Assembly (NCBI GenBank): GCA_947396885.1
Contig: OX377204.1
Span: 6,200,001-6,264,000 of the forward strand
Length of the DNA stretch: 64,000 bases
Origin: Heligmosomoides polygyrus polygyrus
Lineage: Eukaryota; Nematoda; Chromadorea; Rhabditida; Heligmosomidae
Reading direction: 5' to 3'
Below the pieces are notes generated by a model. That model saw only the letters and a list, made by a program, of their open reading frames with translations, did no database searches and was not told the DNA's origin. The position numbers and the translations under genes were made by a program. Below are positions 34,501 through 43,726 of the stretch, piece after piece. Numbering within the stretch: the first letter of the stretch is position 1; each line of letters begins with the position of its first letter.

Positions 34501-35979
34501 GCCTGAGAACATATACTCCTTTTTTAATTTGCTTCCAAATTTTGGGCAAGGGAAGGGACTCCGGGGTGTAGGCAATTTAAACACGGGTGCGTAACTCGGC
34601 CACACCCCGGAGTCCCTTCCCTTGCCCAAATCTGAACCCCCCCCCCCCGCTCTCATCCCCCTCGGCGCGCCTCACCTTCCTCCAAAATCCACCTCTCTCG
34701 CTCTCACCTCCCTCGGCGCGCCTCCCCCTCCTCCCTCCCTCCCACATCATATATAAATAAAAAACTCTAAAAACTCTAGACAAAAAAAACATAAAAACTC
34801 ACCGCGGCCGTGCAACGCGTGCGCCCGCCTATTGGTTGCGGGGCCACTCGCCCCGCGAGCGCGGTTCCGAACGTGTTAGGTTAGACTCCAGACGGAAGAG
34901 TCCGGCCTTTTCTGTGCTCTCCTCCGCGATAGCGGTTAGGGAAGGGACACCGGGGTGTGGCTAGTCACCAGACGTGAAACAAAGCAGGACTGGTGCGCCG
35001 AGACTGCGGTCTCGGGGGGGGGGGGGGGGTGAGATGCCCGGAGACCGGTGAAGTGGTCCGCTTGGAATGGTTTTTCGTCGCGCCGTCTCGCGCACTCCAC
35101 GCCTCCGTTCTCTCTACTCGTGCAATATCATCTTCGCAGCAGGACCCACTTCCGATAATAGGAGCACGCCCTTTAAATTGCCCGCCGAAGTTTCCGGTAA
35201 AGTGACGTACGCGAGTGTTTTTTTTCATTTTCCTTATTGTTTCCGTGAACTATTTCATTTCAATGAATCACCTAGGATGTGCTGAGTCGCATCCTAGGTG
35301 ATTCGTTGAATTTCGCTAACCCCTCTGTTGTCACATAGCGCCATCCTTTTCTACCAGACGTGTGCACTTTATGCGACCGTGCTCCCCGTGATGGAAGTCG
35401 GCACTATCATCACATCGCACACGCAGTGACCCTCGCACCGCATACCGGAGACTGCCGTAATGCAAGTGTTACACGCAGTTGATGACAAAATATTACTCAA
35501 CAGCTTCTCACTTCTCCGTTCGTGAATTAACAACGCCTGGAAGAAATTTGTAACGTGGTATCACAACGATTACCGTTGAAGCGTTGGCGAATGATGGTTT
35601 CTTAAGACCAAGCTTTCACTCTTTACAAACTTTTTAAAAGTTTTTGTATGCAGTTTGTATGCAGTTTTCTTAAAACCCTTCATATTAGTTCTACAACGGG
35701 TTCATTTTTGTTCACTAAACACATAAGGTATACCTCTGTATATCGCACCAAGAAATCTCCGTGCTTAGTTAGTATAGAAGAAACATCTTGTCGTGGAATA
35801 AATCCGTGATAAAACTCTTGCGTGAAAATCCACTGTTCAACTTTCTGCTGAAAAACGGTAACTTCAATTAACCACAAGACTTGCAGAATAAAAATGCACC
35901 GCTGCCTTACTTTCTCCGGTAAAGAGCCATCTGCTGTTCCAGCATCCTCCTGTGTGGCAGTAATTATTGGAGGCGGCAT
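22503..35979 (-). CDS. Fer-like SH2 + tyrosine kinase gene, 9 exons found
   Basis: Minus-strand gene for a non-receptor tyrosine kinase of the Fer/Fps-like class that is greatly expanded in nematodes; some C. elegans members act in sperm. Exons: 35979-35911, 35847-35734, 27850-27728, 27580-27422, 25359-25206, 25150-24984, 24924-24781, 24674-24603, 22616-22503; all joins keep frame. SH2: FYHGFIPRQDV and GDFLVR (phosphotyrosine-binding Arg), RNLIIH, ending INNK. Kinase: WEFEH linker, glycine loop GRGQFGEV, VAIK lysine, helix-C MKEARLM, HRDIAARN catalytic loop, DFGLSR, MPVRWMAPES, SDVYSYG, DPDKREDM. All catalytic residues are present, so the found part looks functional. Not found: one SH2 exon between GDFLVRYTE and VRNLIIH, and the last exon after DMDK. 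The 5' intron is 7.9 kb. That both ends belong to one gene is inference from fit. Confidence 0.75.
22870..23000 (+). repeat. SINE copy 9 (fragment)
   Basis: Middle part only: GGTTGGTGAATTTGTACCAG, ACTTGTCTGGATAGGAC, CATTGGCTGGCCAACGCAAG. Head and tail are missing. Confidence 0.6.
23463..23535 (+). repeat. tRNA-like sequence in foldback arm
   Basis: GCGGCTGTGGCGCAGGGGTA (A-box-like) followed by TTGGTTCGGTTCCCG (B-box-like). The 5' and 3' ends do not pair as an acceptor stem and the anticodon arm is bulged, so this is a tRNA-derived relic, not a working tRNA. The inverse copy is at about 24287-24355. Confidence 0.5.
23615..23922 (+). rRNA. 28S (large-subunit) rRNA gene fragment, about 308 bp
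   Basis: Clear similarity to the conserved eukaryotic LSU region beginning GACAGCAGGACGGTGGCCAT and running through AACAGCTCACCTGCCGAATC, CTCTGAAAATGGATGG, CTCGGTGGTAGTAGCAAATA, to GAAGTGGAGAAGGGTTCCAT and TGTGAACAATAGTTGAACA. It has substitutions at sites fixed in functional rRNA (e.g. GGTACGATAAGAG), so it is a dispersed pseudogene fragment. It interrupts the left arm of the foldback element, whose right arm lacks it. Confidence 0.85.
24603..24674 (-). CDS. Kinase exon: helix F/G region
   Basis: Acceptor CGATTTAAG, donor AGG|GTATGTTAG; 24 codons, VLIYEIFTSKDPYSDVQTG followed by TVKKR. Corresponds to the 'VLLWEIF-G--PY' kinase stretch, with Tyr in place of the usual Trp. Too short to stand alone, but it exactly bridges the two neighbouring exons in phase. 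Confidence 0.75.
24781..24924 (-). CDS. Kinase exon: DFG, activation loop, APE
   Basis: Acceptor ACACTTTAG, donor GGG|GTGAGTG; 48 codons. VKISDFGLSR (Mg-binding Asp), activation loop with Tyr in GTEYKMK, KMPVRWMAPES (substrate-pocket motif of tyrosine kinases) and KSDVYSYG. A decayed second copy lies at 26619-26728. Confidence 0.85.
24984..25150 (-). CDS. Kinase exon: helix D/E and catalytic loop
   Basis: Acceptor TTTCGATCAG, donor GCG|GTTTGTTG. It encodes GGALKTYLRKN, GWGIGYLHKSN and IIHRDIAARNCLYDH: the hinge-following GG-L and the tyrosine-kinase catalytic loop HRDIAARN. A 55-bp intron separates it from the next exon upstream, with a split glycine codon (phase 1). Confidence 0.85.
25206..25359 (-). 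CDS. Kinase exon: helix C and hinge
   Basis: Acceptor GTTTTTTCAG, donor GCAG|GTATTC. KEARLMRGLNHPNVVKLYGV holds the helix-C Glu that pairs with the VAIK Lys, followed by QPLYILLEYVA (hinge). Confidence 0.85.
25470..25520. repeat. (TTTA)n microsatellite
   Basis: About nine TTTA units plus variants in the kinase intron. The adjacent 100 bp right of it have no recognised identity; a minus-orientation retrotransposon 3' tail is possible. Confidence 0.7.
26619..26728 (-). pseudogene. Degenerate duplicate of the kinase DFG/activation-loop exon
   Basis: On the minus strand CAGATTTCGGTCTGCCCAG and GTATAAGATGAAAACA track exon 24781-24924 and its acceptor-side intron at high identity. A 5-nt deletion just after the acceptor (GTGAAGATCTCAG reduced to GTGCTCAG) shifts the frame, and the RWMAPE region is altered to RWTAP. 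The copy stops near 26619, short of the SDVYSYG end. It lies in the intron between the helix-C and glycine-loop exons, so it is a non-coding partial duplication. The rest of 25521-27421 shows nothing else recognisable. Confidence 0.75.
27422..27580 (-). CDS. Kinase exon: SH2-kinase linker and glycine loop
   Basis: 53 codons: TDWEFEHKNVKVGK, VIGRGQFGEVRRG (glycine-rich nucleotide-binding loop), then AYVAIKS with the catalytic Lys; donor TCG|GTTTGT. The 5' boundary is placed at AAAG|GAG (27580) because the previous exon ends in phase 0; other in-frame AG sites slightly upstream are possible. Confidence 0.8.
27728..27850 (-). CDS. SH2 exon, C-terminal half
   Basis: Acceptor GTTGTTGCAG, donor AAG|GTTTGATT; 41 codons. 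VRNLIIHSKSGKIFLD and FDSAEEMFQHYMKT match the SH2 strand D / helix B pattern ('HFVI-----G-Y-----F-S---LI-HY'). The exon providing the preceding 'VLSV-W' strand was not located. Confidence 0.7.
28032..29319 (+). mobile_element. Tc1-like transposon, 1284 bp, TA-flanked, decayed transposase
   Basis: Element 28034-29317 with TA at both sides. Inverted ends CAAGGTGCTCATTAATTGTG and (inverse of right) CAGGGTGCGCATTAATTATG. The plus strand carries a broken transposase: N-terminal helix-turn-helix (AAIIGLHQEGHESKKIAHLL, about 28206-28265), a first-Asp region VFSDDRIF, then VVWGAIISDRKMPLAFAD and WCFQQDSAPAH (second Asp, about 28895), and SNSPDLSPLE (third Asp, about 28987). Frameshifts and stops separate these, so it is inactive. 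It sits in the 7.9-kb kinase intron in the opposite orientation to the host gene. Confidence 0.85.
29320..30669. other. Kinase intron, no feature recognised
   Basis: Only a G11 tract (30453-30463) and short AT-rich sequence were noted. Confidence 0.4.
30670..31443. mobile_element. Palindromic composite of tRNA-like units with 12-bp TSD
   Basis: Element 30682-31431 between perfect direct repeats GACGTGTCGTGG (30670-30681; 31432-31443). Inside, three tRNA-like units (30766-30838 and 31043-31110 on minus, 31326-31395 on plus) alternate with a shared block TTACAGGATGTTTTGTTGCG / GATCAAAA in both orientations, so the right half is largely the inverse of the left. The long TSD points to target-primed retroposition of a multimeric SINE-like RNA (inference). 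Confidence 0.75.
31043..31110 (-). repeat. tRNA-like unit, best preserved of three
   Basis: 68 nt, read on the minus strand. Ends GCGCCGG and CTGGCGC pair over 7 bp (one G-T). T-arm GCGGGTTCGAGTCCCGC is perfect and includes a consensus B box. D-arm GTGT/ACAT lacks the usual GG. The anticodon arm (CGCTGAAGAAAGCAG) does not form a standard 5-bp stem. Probably the Pol III promoter head of a SINE rather than a decoding tRNA. Sister units: 30766-30838 (-) and 31326-31395 (+); a related one at 62782-62845. Confidence 0.6.
31444..33916. other. Kinase intron, no gene recognised
   Basis: Contains a C13 tract (31668-31680) and a C11 tract (33888-33898). No exon of the SH2 domain was found here despite a gap in the protein. 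The segment around 33410-33430 (GGGACTCCAGGGTGTG) is related to the palindrome at 34538. Confidence 0.4.
33917..33992. repeat. Hairpin with 33-bp arms
   Basis: CCAAGCGGAGCCTAATGATA onward is matched by its inverse ending CGCTTGG at 33992, with two or three mismatches and an about 10-nt loop (ATCGCGCGAAG). Probably a small foldback MITE. Confidence 0.75.
34009..34079. repeat. Small foldback between TTA trinucleotides
   Basis: ATAGGCATCTGGC is matched by GCCAGATGCCATAGGCC, and TACCTCGGACTCG by CGACTCGGAGGTA. TTA stands at both edges (34009-34011, 34077-34079), consistent with a miniature PIF/Harbinger-type element of about 65 bp. Confidence 0.6.
34077..34216. mobile_element. PIF/Harbinger-like MITE, 134 bp
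   Basis: Element 34080-34213, TTA on both sides (34077-34079; 34214-34216). Inverted ends TTCAGAGCAGCATCGCGG / CCGCGATGCTGCTCTGAA preceded by GGGATG and AGGGGCCT-type termini. It shares its left TTA with the preceding foldback. Confidence 0.7.
34538..34630. repeat. Palindrome GGGACTCCGGGGTGT
   Basis: TTTTGGGCAAGGGAAGGGAC...TCCGGGGTGT (34538-34570) and its inverse (34600-34630) around a 30-nt loop. A third, single copy (GGGAAGGGACACCGGGGTGT) lies at about 34939 and a diverged one at 33417. C12 and G16 tracts follow at 34637 and 35014. Confidence 0.75.
35255..35312. repeat. Hairpin ATGAATCACCTAGGATG
   Basis: TCAATGAATCACCTAGGATG and its inverse GCATCCTAGGTGATTCGTTG around an 8-nt loop. Nothing else was recognised between 35030 and 35733. 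Confidence 0.7.
35734..35847 (-). CDS. SH2 exon, N-terminal half
   Basis: Acceptor CCGTTTTTCAG, donor GAG|GTATAC; 38 codons: WIFTQEFYHGFIPRQDV, SSILTKHGDFLVRYTE. FYHG-IPR opens the SH2 domain; the FLVR Arg binds phosphotyrosine. The 63-bp intron to the start exon is typical for a nematode. Confidence 0.8.
35911..35979 (-). CDS. Kinase start exon
   Basis: ATG at 35979-35977, then PPPIITATQEDAGTADGSLP and EK, donor AAA|GTAAGG. The short acidic/Pro leader before an SH2 domain fits the compact nematode Fer-like kinases, which lack the F-BAR region. Upstream, no stronger start was seen. Confidence 0.65.
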
Positions 35980-36767
35980 CTTGCATACATTGACTTACTA
36001 AAATGAGAATCACTCCTCATCAGCTCACCGTTTGGCCTGTTTGCTCAAGAATGAGCAATGTATCATCTGTCTGATATCTCCGTTATCTGTTTCTATACCA
36101 ATCCATTTCGTTGCTGACGTAATCCAAGTAAGTTACCCAGAATTGCGTAAGTTACTTGCTAGAGACTAGCGGTCGCTAGGCTTTCCCACCTAGCGGGGCT
36201 CGTATGCCCAAGGCATACGAGCTCGTTAGGTGGGAACCGGAATTTTGGACGAAAACCGGTGGATCTTTGAATTGCTAGTCACATCAGTATATCTGTGAAA
36301 CCGCGCAATTTTAAGTCTATTAGATTTTGAAGTTGTTTTCGACATCGGTAGCAGTTTCTTATGCGTAAGTGAGGATAATGACAAAGGTCAGCGTTACTCG
36401 GTCCCAGTTTCGGACGCGCCCGGCATTCGACTTTCGCGGGATATCTTGGAGATAAATGTTTTTATTTTTATTTTAAATTTATTTTTATTTTACGTTTAAC
36501 AATTCCAGTGCAAAGAATCCACTCGATATGTCACCGCAAATAGCCCTAGAACTTCAGGTTTCTCTTTTCTGCCCAATGTTGTCGGTCATTTTCAGTCACA
36601 AAACCGATGGGTCTTTGAATTGCTGTTTACATCAGATTACCTGTTGCTTCCTTTCATTGAAGCGGGTGTTACTCTGTCACAGACAACAACCGTTTTGCCT
36701 TCGACAGGTGAAGTTTTCGCTACCCATTGTCTGATGAGGACGCTTGTGGTTTTTGGTTTTTGCCAGA
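35980..36767. other. Upstream flank of the kinase gene; one hairpin
   Basis: Positions 36183-36237 form a near-perfect hairpin: TCCCACCTAGC and GGGCTCGTATGCC pair with GGCATACGAGCTCG and TTAGGTGGGA around CAA. Two related stretches, AAAACCGGTGGATCTTTGAATTGCTAGTCACATCAG (36253) and AAACCGATGGGTCTTTGAATTGCTGTTTACATCAG (36601), form a direct repeat about 350 bp apart. No promoter motif can be assigned. Confidence 0.5.
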
Positions 36768-36866
36768 GTACACGCTGTTTAGGTTGGTTCGCCCGAGTGG
36801 GAAGCCCGAACCAGGAACCCGGCGTCGAGTAAACGCGACAACCAGTGCCTCCTCCAACTGCACCCA
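36768..36866 (-). repeat. SINE copy 10 (head fragment)
   Basis: Minus-strand head only: GAAGCCCGAACCAGGAACCC and CGACAACCAGTGCCTCCTCC. Confidence 0.6.
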
Positions 36867-37369
36867 GAATCTTCTCAGAATCTTGGGTAGCGAAATCTTG
36901 ACTTTTTAAAGCTGCCTCCCCAAAGTGTTATGAATGAGTTCAAAGATATCTTCGAAAAATAGAACCTGACAATAGATTTCGTAGAGCACAACATATTCAC
37001 TGCGGATCCTTTTTGTACAGCCAGTTAAAGGTGAGATTACGCTTTATGATATGTTTTTCAAGCACTATGTCTGTCCCTCGACTACTCGCCATTCTGCTAG
37101 CCTTCTCCGTATCCGCTCGAAAGATATTTTTAGCTTCTAGCGCTGTTTGTTGGTCGATCAAATTTGCTTTGCAGGTGCTTTGTTGTTTGAAAGGAATAAA
37201 CATCGCAAGAGTAATTGATTTTGCAGTGGCAGCTGCAATGAGATTTTTCTTCTGCCTGATGAATTTAACCTCTTAGCCTAAGCATAGAAAAAAAAGGCAG
37301 GCGCCTTGCTTTTGAATGAAATTCTTGTATGCAAGTTAAAAATAGTATAACAGGTTTGTATCTTATTTA

Positions 37370-37392
37370 TTATTTATTTATTTATTTATTCC
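37370..37392. repeat. (TTTA)n tract
   Basis: Short TTTATTTATT run; neighbouring 37400-37560 not identified. Confidence 0.6.
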
Positions 37393-38419
37393 ATACACTA
37401 CAATGAGTGCGCCATAAAGTGCCAAAAAGCGTGGAAATATAGGGGATAGAGACGGTAGTTGATTAAAAAACGAAAAACTGTGAAGCTATGAAAGCAGGCG
37501 AGACCAGATTCAGCGCGATGGAATGAGCCCTTAAAAATGACGAAAGCGAAAACGGCAGAAGTTTGTCGTTCTAGTGGTTGCTGATAGGGAAAGCTACTAA
37601 GAAGAACTATATCCGTATCAGTTGGCCATGGTACCCTAATACCTTTGGATATATAGGTCTGTGCTGGAGCTTCGGGACACGGGGTATGCCAACCATCCTT
37701 GTGGAACCAGCTAAATAGGATAAAGAGTATTGGAAAATTAGACTAGCATGCACTATCAAAGCAACAACCGGGTACTCCTTGAGGCGAATAATTTTAGAAA
37801 TTGAGATCATACTGGTCCCCATCTAGCACTGAGCTCTGGTCCTACAAAGGACGGAAAAACAAAAACATCAAGGAAGTAGACGTTAGTGAGAACAAAGCGA
37901 AGGTAAGCAGAACATAGCAATTAAAAGAGCAGTAACAGGCTGGGGAAAGGTGGTGTAAGGGCAAGAAAAATATCTGCTGAACGAGCCCGTCCAACTGAGT
38001 TGATTACAGTGGACTGTCTTAACTTAACGTCTAGACGAAAGTTGCATTCTGCGCGCCGTTCATCTTGGCATATGTCATAAGCTCTGCGATACCTGCATGT
38101 GTTCGAAAGGCCGACCTCCACAAAATGGTTAAGATGGCGGAATTACCACCTACAGAGTCCCGTCTGTGCGATTGCATATGCACTACGCCACCGTGCACTA
38201 TTAGCTCCCTCAGAAAACTGGAAGTTTGTGTGCTTACGTGTGTTGTGTATCTCACAAAGTGAGCACAAGCCATGTGTTTTCCCACTGCGTGACGCAGGTC
38301 CTTCCGAATGAAGCTAGTTGAAGAGTAGCTTGGTGCAGTTCTTATCCGGATGTTTTCACGCCGTTCCACGTCATTAGCAAACAGGGAACACTTACGGTAA
38401 GTTTTCTGGCACACATCAT

Positions 38420-38668
38420 CTATAGTGGAAGAAAGGATGTGATGGTAACCAACTTCTGACACCCACAGTTGTGAAAATGTGGAGCGCTAGGGAGTTTCAT
38501 CAATAGAATTTCATCAGAAGATGAACTAGCAGCCGCTGATTTTGACTTTGAAATTAGTAAGAACTTGCCGATTAATGCGATAATTCGGTACATGTCGCGA
38601 ATGTGAGCAGCATTGCTCGGTGGGAACGCGCCAGCCAATAATAACAAGGCAGAGCACAGACCGAACAC
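38420..38668 (-). CDS. Hypothetical small secreted-like ORF (weak)
   Basis: 82 codons beginning MFGLCSALLLLAGAFPPSNA, which reads as a fair signal peptide (hydrophobic core, small residues before a possible cut), then HIRDMYRIIALIGKF and a Ser-rich tail. No family is recognised. The region overlaps an imperfect inverted repeat (38577-38640 against 38705-38770: GGTACATGTCGCGAA / TTCGCGACATGTACC), so it may be repeat-derived. Real expression is uncertain. Confidence 0.2.
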   Translation of the reverse strand: MFGLCSALLLLAGAFPPSNAAHIRDMYRIIALIGKFLLISKSKSAAASSSSDEILLMKLPSAPHFHNCGCQKLVTITSFLPL

Positions 38669-39044
38669 ATGCTAGCCGATCAGGGTACCCATTGTGAACG
38701 GTCTGATTGGATGGGGCGTTCCCATCACCCAACGCTGCCCTTCTTCGCGACATGTACCGATAATTCTTATGAAACATCCGCCATTGAGTTTCGTTGAAGA
38801 AGCGGCGATACATCGTGCATCTCCAGACGATCAGTGAGCGAGCTGTCGGTTTACAATCAAAGGGGTAAGAACGTGTGTGCGGTGACGTTTTTGCTAGGTT
38901 TCTAACCAACAACATCACATTCGGCATTGTGTAACTGGTTTTCGCAAGAGCTATATTGCTCTTTAAAGCTATAAGTTTTTAAGGTCCATCCCTTTAGGGT
39001 CAAAGATGAAGATCAACGCGTCTTGCTCGGACTTGTTCCTGAAG

Positions 39045-39338
39045 GCATAAAGGATAAGGAATAAAGTACTGTGTTACTCAATCCCTTTTGGGATGCGCCA
39101 CGCATTCTACCTCTACGGGATGTTGTGGAGGCGATTTGAATGGCCATACAATGACTAGCGGTGGCCAGCCGATGAACAAGTCAGCGCTTTAAACTTCCCA
39201 GTTAAGTATGGTACCAATTCACCTAACCGGGAGGGACGGAAGTCTTGGTTGGCCTGGGCGGGAAATCCGAAAACCTGGCATCGGGTGCACGCGACAGTCA
39301 GCACCTCCTCCGGCTGCGTCACCCACGTCCATGTGCAA
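39045..39338 (-). repeat. tRNA-derived SINE copy 11
   Basis: Minus-strand copy: tail TAAAGGATAAGGAATAAAG at the left, body GGATGCGCCACGCATTCTAC, head GACAGTCAGCACCTCCTCC at the right. Several small internal deletions. No clear TSD. Confidence 0.75.
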
Positions 39339-39604
39339 TAATTTCAAAAAAATTATTTCTCAAGAAAAAATAATAAATTAAATGTTGTCTTAAAGCGCAG
39401 CATGGCAGCAATCACATAGTGCAAAAAAGACTGAAATGCGTCATGCACTCGAAAAGCAAGTCACAATGTTTATTTGATTAATAGGGTAAATGCCGCTTAC
39501 ATGCAATAAGATGACAAGAATTTGTGTGTTTTTTACAATTGTTTATGTTGCATCGTTTTTAGGCGTGAAATGCATGTAAACAGAAATTTCGCTAACAATC
39601 GAAT

Positions 39605-40447
39605 TGTTGCGATCGGTGGCCCCGCAGGCTGAGGCGTCCCTCAAGTTGCCTTTGCGGCTCCGTGTCGCTCCAAGGGCACCGGAGGGTTCCCAGATCTTAC
39701 CTAGCCCCACAGGTCTCCCCACGTATTGCCAACATCGCACGTATGGCCTAAACGTATTGATGGAACTCCAGCTCTTCGTATTGCCCTCTCGCTCGCCTCC
39801 TGCCACTGCACTCCGTGCCTCCCCATGCGTCCGTGGTAGGACGGACCCAAACCCCAAACTAGCTAAGGGACATAACAGAAATCACGCACACAATATGTAC
39901 ATGGGCCACCGCGGCCCAACCTGCAGGCGGCTAGCACGCCGTCCCTGCAGTGGCCTGAAAGATATAATGAGGGACTCACCCCTTTTCCTCCGGTTGGACA
40001 CGCGGCGAGTCCATAAGGTTTATTGCAGTCCTCGTATAGCAGCGAATACCATAGACCGGATAGAGAATAGAGCAGGAGTCCTCCTCGGCCGTAGTGACTG
40101 AATATCCCTGAGGCCGCGGGGGTGAGCGTAGAGCTCACTAGACCCCACGGCCCCCTCCTGGTGCTGTCCCCTCGTAGAGCGTCCGAACGTCGTGCAGATC
40201 CAGGGCCCCTCGATGGCTATCCGGCAGGACGGAGTATAGGCGCGGGAGCGGCTGCCTGCGCCGCCGCAGCGCAGGGACGATCGATGGAGACTGGCCGTGC
40301 CGGAAGGGCGGAGCTTGCGCCCCTCGGCTGCTGACGTCAGCCACTTTCCCATGCCTCGGCCGGATTAAGTGCCTTGTCGGCAAGCCATCGTGGGAAACAG
40401 CGCGCCCGGCCAATCACAGACCGAGGAGCGATCGCGGGGTCGCGACA
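39605..40447. repeat. Left LTR, 843 bp
   Basis: TGTTGCGATCGG...GGGGTCGCGACA. GC-rich, with several overlapping open frames on both strands that reappear unchanged in the right LTR; none resembles a known protein. Confidence 0.9.
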
Positions 40448-43400
40448 CTCCCGGCCCAGAAAAAAAGTGATGGCATGGACGTAATCCCTATGAGGGAGTA
40501 GCGCCGTCGGCTGCCCCCTGCGTGGCCTATTGCCTTTTTGGGGGAGGTTGCAGCACCCTGAGGGGAAGACGCGGGGGTTTGTGAAACAGCTACAACCCAA
40601 CGCCACAACCCCAGGTGGAAAAGACTGGGTGGCCGGTAGGAGGACTCCTTTACACTTCAGATGACAGAGATAAACTTACTTAAACTAATTTCCTACCGCT
40701 ACCTGTAAGACCTCTGGCGAACACATCCGAAATGAGGCCGCTTACCTAGGGCACAGAGTCGATCACAGGAGCGTAGTGAATGGAAGGAAGGGATGCGAGT
40801 AAAGAAGGAGCAAACTGGCTGACTAACGAAGACTAATTATCTACTGTAAACATGTGAAACTACTACTACTACAAGAAGGATGCTAACATGAAAAGCAGGA
40901 ATCTACATATGATAAACGACTACCAAATGAGGAACGCAATGCAAAGGACAACAATATAAAGGAACTACTATAAACTACACATCGGCATGAAGCGCCGAGG
41001 CTCTCAGTCGAGCCGACCCGCATGGGTAAACAGCAAAAACATCAACGAAATACTACTACAATACTGCTACAGAAGACTACTATAGAGGATACTACGTAAT
41101 GACTATAGGGGACTATGAGAACGCTGACGCGTGATCTAGGGGGCGACGAGGGGAGTCAGGGCTGCTGCGGGAGCATTCCGTCACAAGGACGTACTAGCTC
41201 AACCGCGCCCCGACGAGCGGTCAACATCCTCGACTATCCATAACCATCGTACCATCGCGCCATCTCGCCCATCGAAGCGCAGCCCAACCAGATCGACTCA
41301 ACGCACTGCCATCGCCATCGCCAGTGGCTAGAATCAGCCACATCACGTGCGTTCGAAAAGGAGGAGGTTGGAACCATCTACCAACTAATAGAGGAGAAGC
41401 TACCTGCATGCAACTAGATAGAAAGAAGGGCTACTATAACTACGCATGTAACTAAGAGGAAACTAAAGGTGCACTAAATAGAGAGGAAGAAGAGAAGAAC
41501 TAAAACTAAATAAATCGTTACGGCGTCTTGTAGCATTGTGCCATGCGCCGGCTTTCCTTGCGGGTTCACCGCATACCGTAATGAGAGAAGTCTGCAAGTA
41601 AAATAAAACCGTATTGACTAGGGGAAGGAAATGTTCCTACTAGAGACGGGCTGGCGCCTGCTGATGTCGCGCGCGGCTGGACGGCTTGTGGTCGGTGTTG
41701 TTGACCTGTTATCTTGACGAGCGCGTGGCGTAACCTGCAACACTGTAATATTCCTACAACTTACCTAGGCGCCACTCCTGCTGCTCGTAGTCGGCCGTCC
41801 GCTTGCCCTAGAACTCTAGATTCTTTCGTCTCAACTTCCCTTTAATGATTCGAAGTTGTCGTAGTGAGCACATGTGTCTCGTTGGAGACCGTATTGAGTA
41901 GCCTGTCCTGGATGAGCTGTGTGTAAGAGCGAGCGGAGGTACGAGCTTAGAGTGTCGCTGGATAGATGCGACTGACCGCGTGCGGTGACCGGAGATATTA
42001 TGTGACTCGGCACGGTCACTAGGTGACGTCTCTGGACTGCTTGTGAAAGACCGAAGTGGAGGGGTTGTTACCAGAAGAGTGTAAGAGAAAAGGAAAGGAA
42101 AGATGCTCACGATGGGTAAGGATTAGCTATGGAAGAAGAGGTAGAATAGGAGAATGAAGAAGGATGAAAAAGGGAAGGAGAGAGTGAGAGGGGAAAAAGC
42201 AGAAAAATAAAGACTGCTTAACGCTATATGAGAAAGAGGTTCTAAGAGCATTAGAGAGGTATAGAGGAAACAGGACTAAAGGAGAAGGGAGAGAAGCAGT
42301 CAAGTAAAGAATAGAAGAGAGAAAAGGAAAGCATGAACTATTAACCTAACGCAATTAGATGAGTAATTGTGATCGAGTGATAGCGAAAGCGAAAGGAGAA
42401 ACAATCCATACGAAGAGAACAGAGAATCTAAAGAAAACCTACGAAAGGCTAAGACTAAACGACGGGAACGCAAGAAGGAATGAACTAAAGAGAGCTACAC
42501 CTAAGGAGTGAAAGATAGGAGAATAACAAGGGCCAGACTACGTCACTGTTGTTGTATCAATTGCGGTCTCATGCTCGACGGAACCTTGTTCCGGCCTGCA
42601 GGCTCTTAGAGAGAGTCGGATGGTCTCATGGCACGCATCCTTACAGCTCTCCAGTGGCTCGTAATGAGAATCGAAGACGCGTCATGCTATATGGGGTTCA
42701 ACCTGTCCGTGTGACGGTCTTTCGTGATATCGAAAACGTTGTTTTCGACGCATAGGCCGTCACACGAGCACGCTGGCAGAAAAAGGGGGGTCGCGTCTCG
42801 TTATCGTATTGGATGATGTACGTAATGACTCGCGGACCTTACAGCGGGTTAGGTGGAACTCTTCACGGCAAGACTGATGGTAAAATGTCGGAGCATTTTG
42901 TCGCAAGCACGCCGGTGTGAACCCTTGCGGCTATTTTGACTGCTCCAGGATTCCGTGAAGGGGATTTCGCCGAGTGTTTGGTCCATGTGTGGACTGCCGC
43001 ACCTTACCAAGCGATCCGGGGCACAGGTCAGCAGCAGCCACGCCGCTACTGACCCCGCTAGCCGGACGAAGCAGCAACTTCGAGTGGGGATCTCTCCGCT
43101 TAGGGGTGTACCTGCACCCTATGGCTGGCCTGTGCAAGTCCCTCGAGCTGGCACCGTCCGTCCATGGTCGGAACGGTCCTCGACGGGCTTGGACACGTCA
43201 ACCCGTATTGATCGACTTGCACTTAGCACGGGTTGGTCCCTGCGCCTCGCTGGCGCGCAATTTCGCGCCCCTTCTACACCACGGTTCACTGCCTATTCGG
43301 AAGGGGCCTGCCGGTTGCACTTTAGGCTTGGCGCTCAATCGATATTGAGGACGGGGGGTGATCGTCGGACTCCACTGCACGTATTGATCTTACACGGGCC

Positions 43401-43726
43401 CATAACATTTACGGCAATGAGCGACCGGACGAAACAGCACGGAGGGAATGATGGAGGTGGAACGCGGTAAATCTGTACTAGACCGAGGAGGGAGGATATG
43501 AAGAGAGTAGACTACTGTTAAGAAGGTAGAAAGACTAGGAGCTAAAACAGCTATGAAAGGAAAGAAAGTAGAGACTAACTAAAGACGAATAGGAAACTAC
43601 GGAGAGGATGACTAAGACTAAGAGGATTGAAGTAGACAAGAAAGAGGGTATGACTGCAAACGTACTGAATAAGCCCCATGAACATGCAACTAGGTGTAGG
43701 GATGAGGAAAAGTGTGAGACACCAAG

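Noticed and set aside
37013..37276. Exon of an additional gene (both strands have open frames)
   Set aside because: Splice sites are weak and no domain is visible; kept out for lack of support.
39604..40608. 165-codon and other LTR frames as possible genes
   Set aside because: They duplicate exactly in the right LTR and overlap on both strands; no domain, so LTR sequence rather than protein genes.
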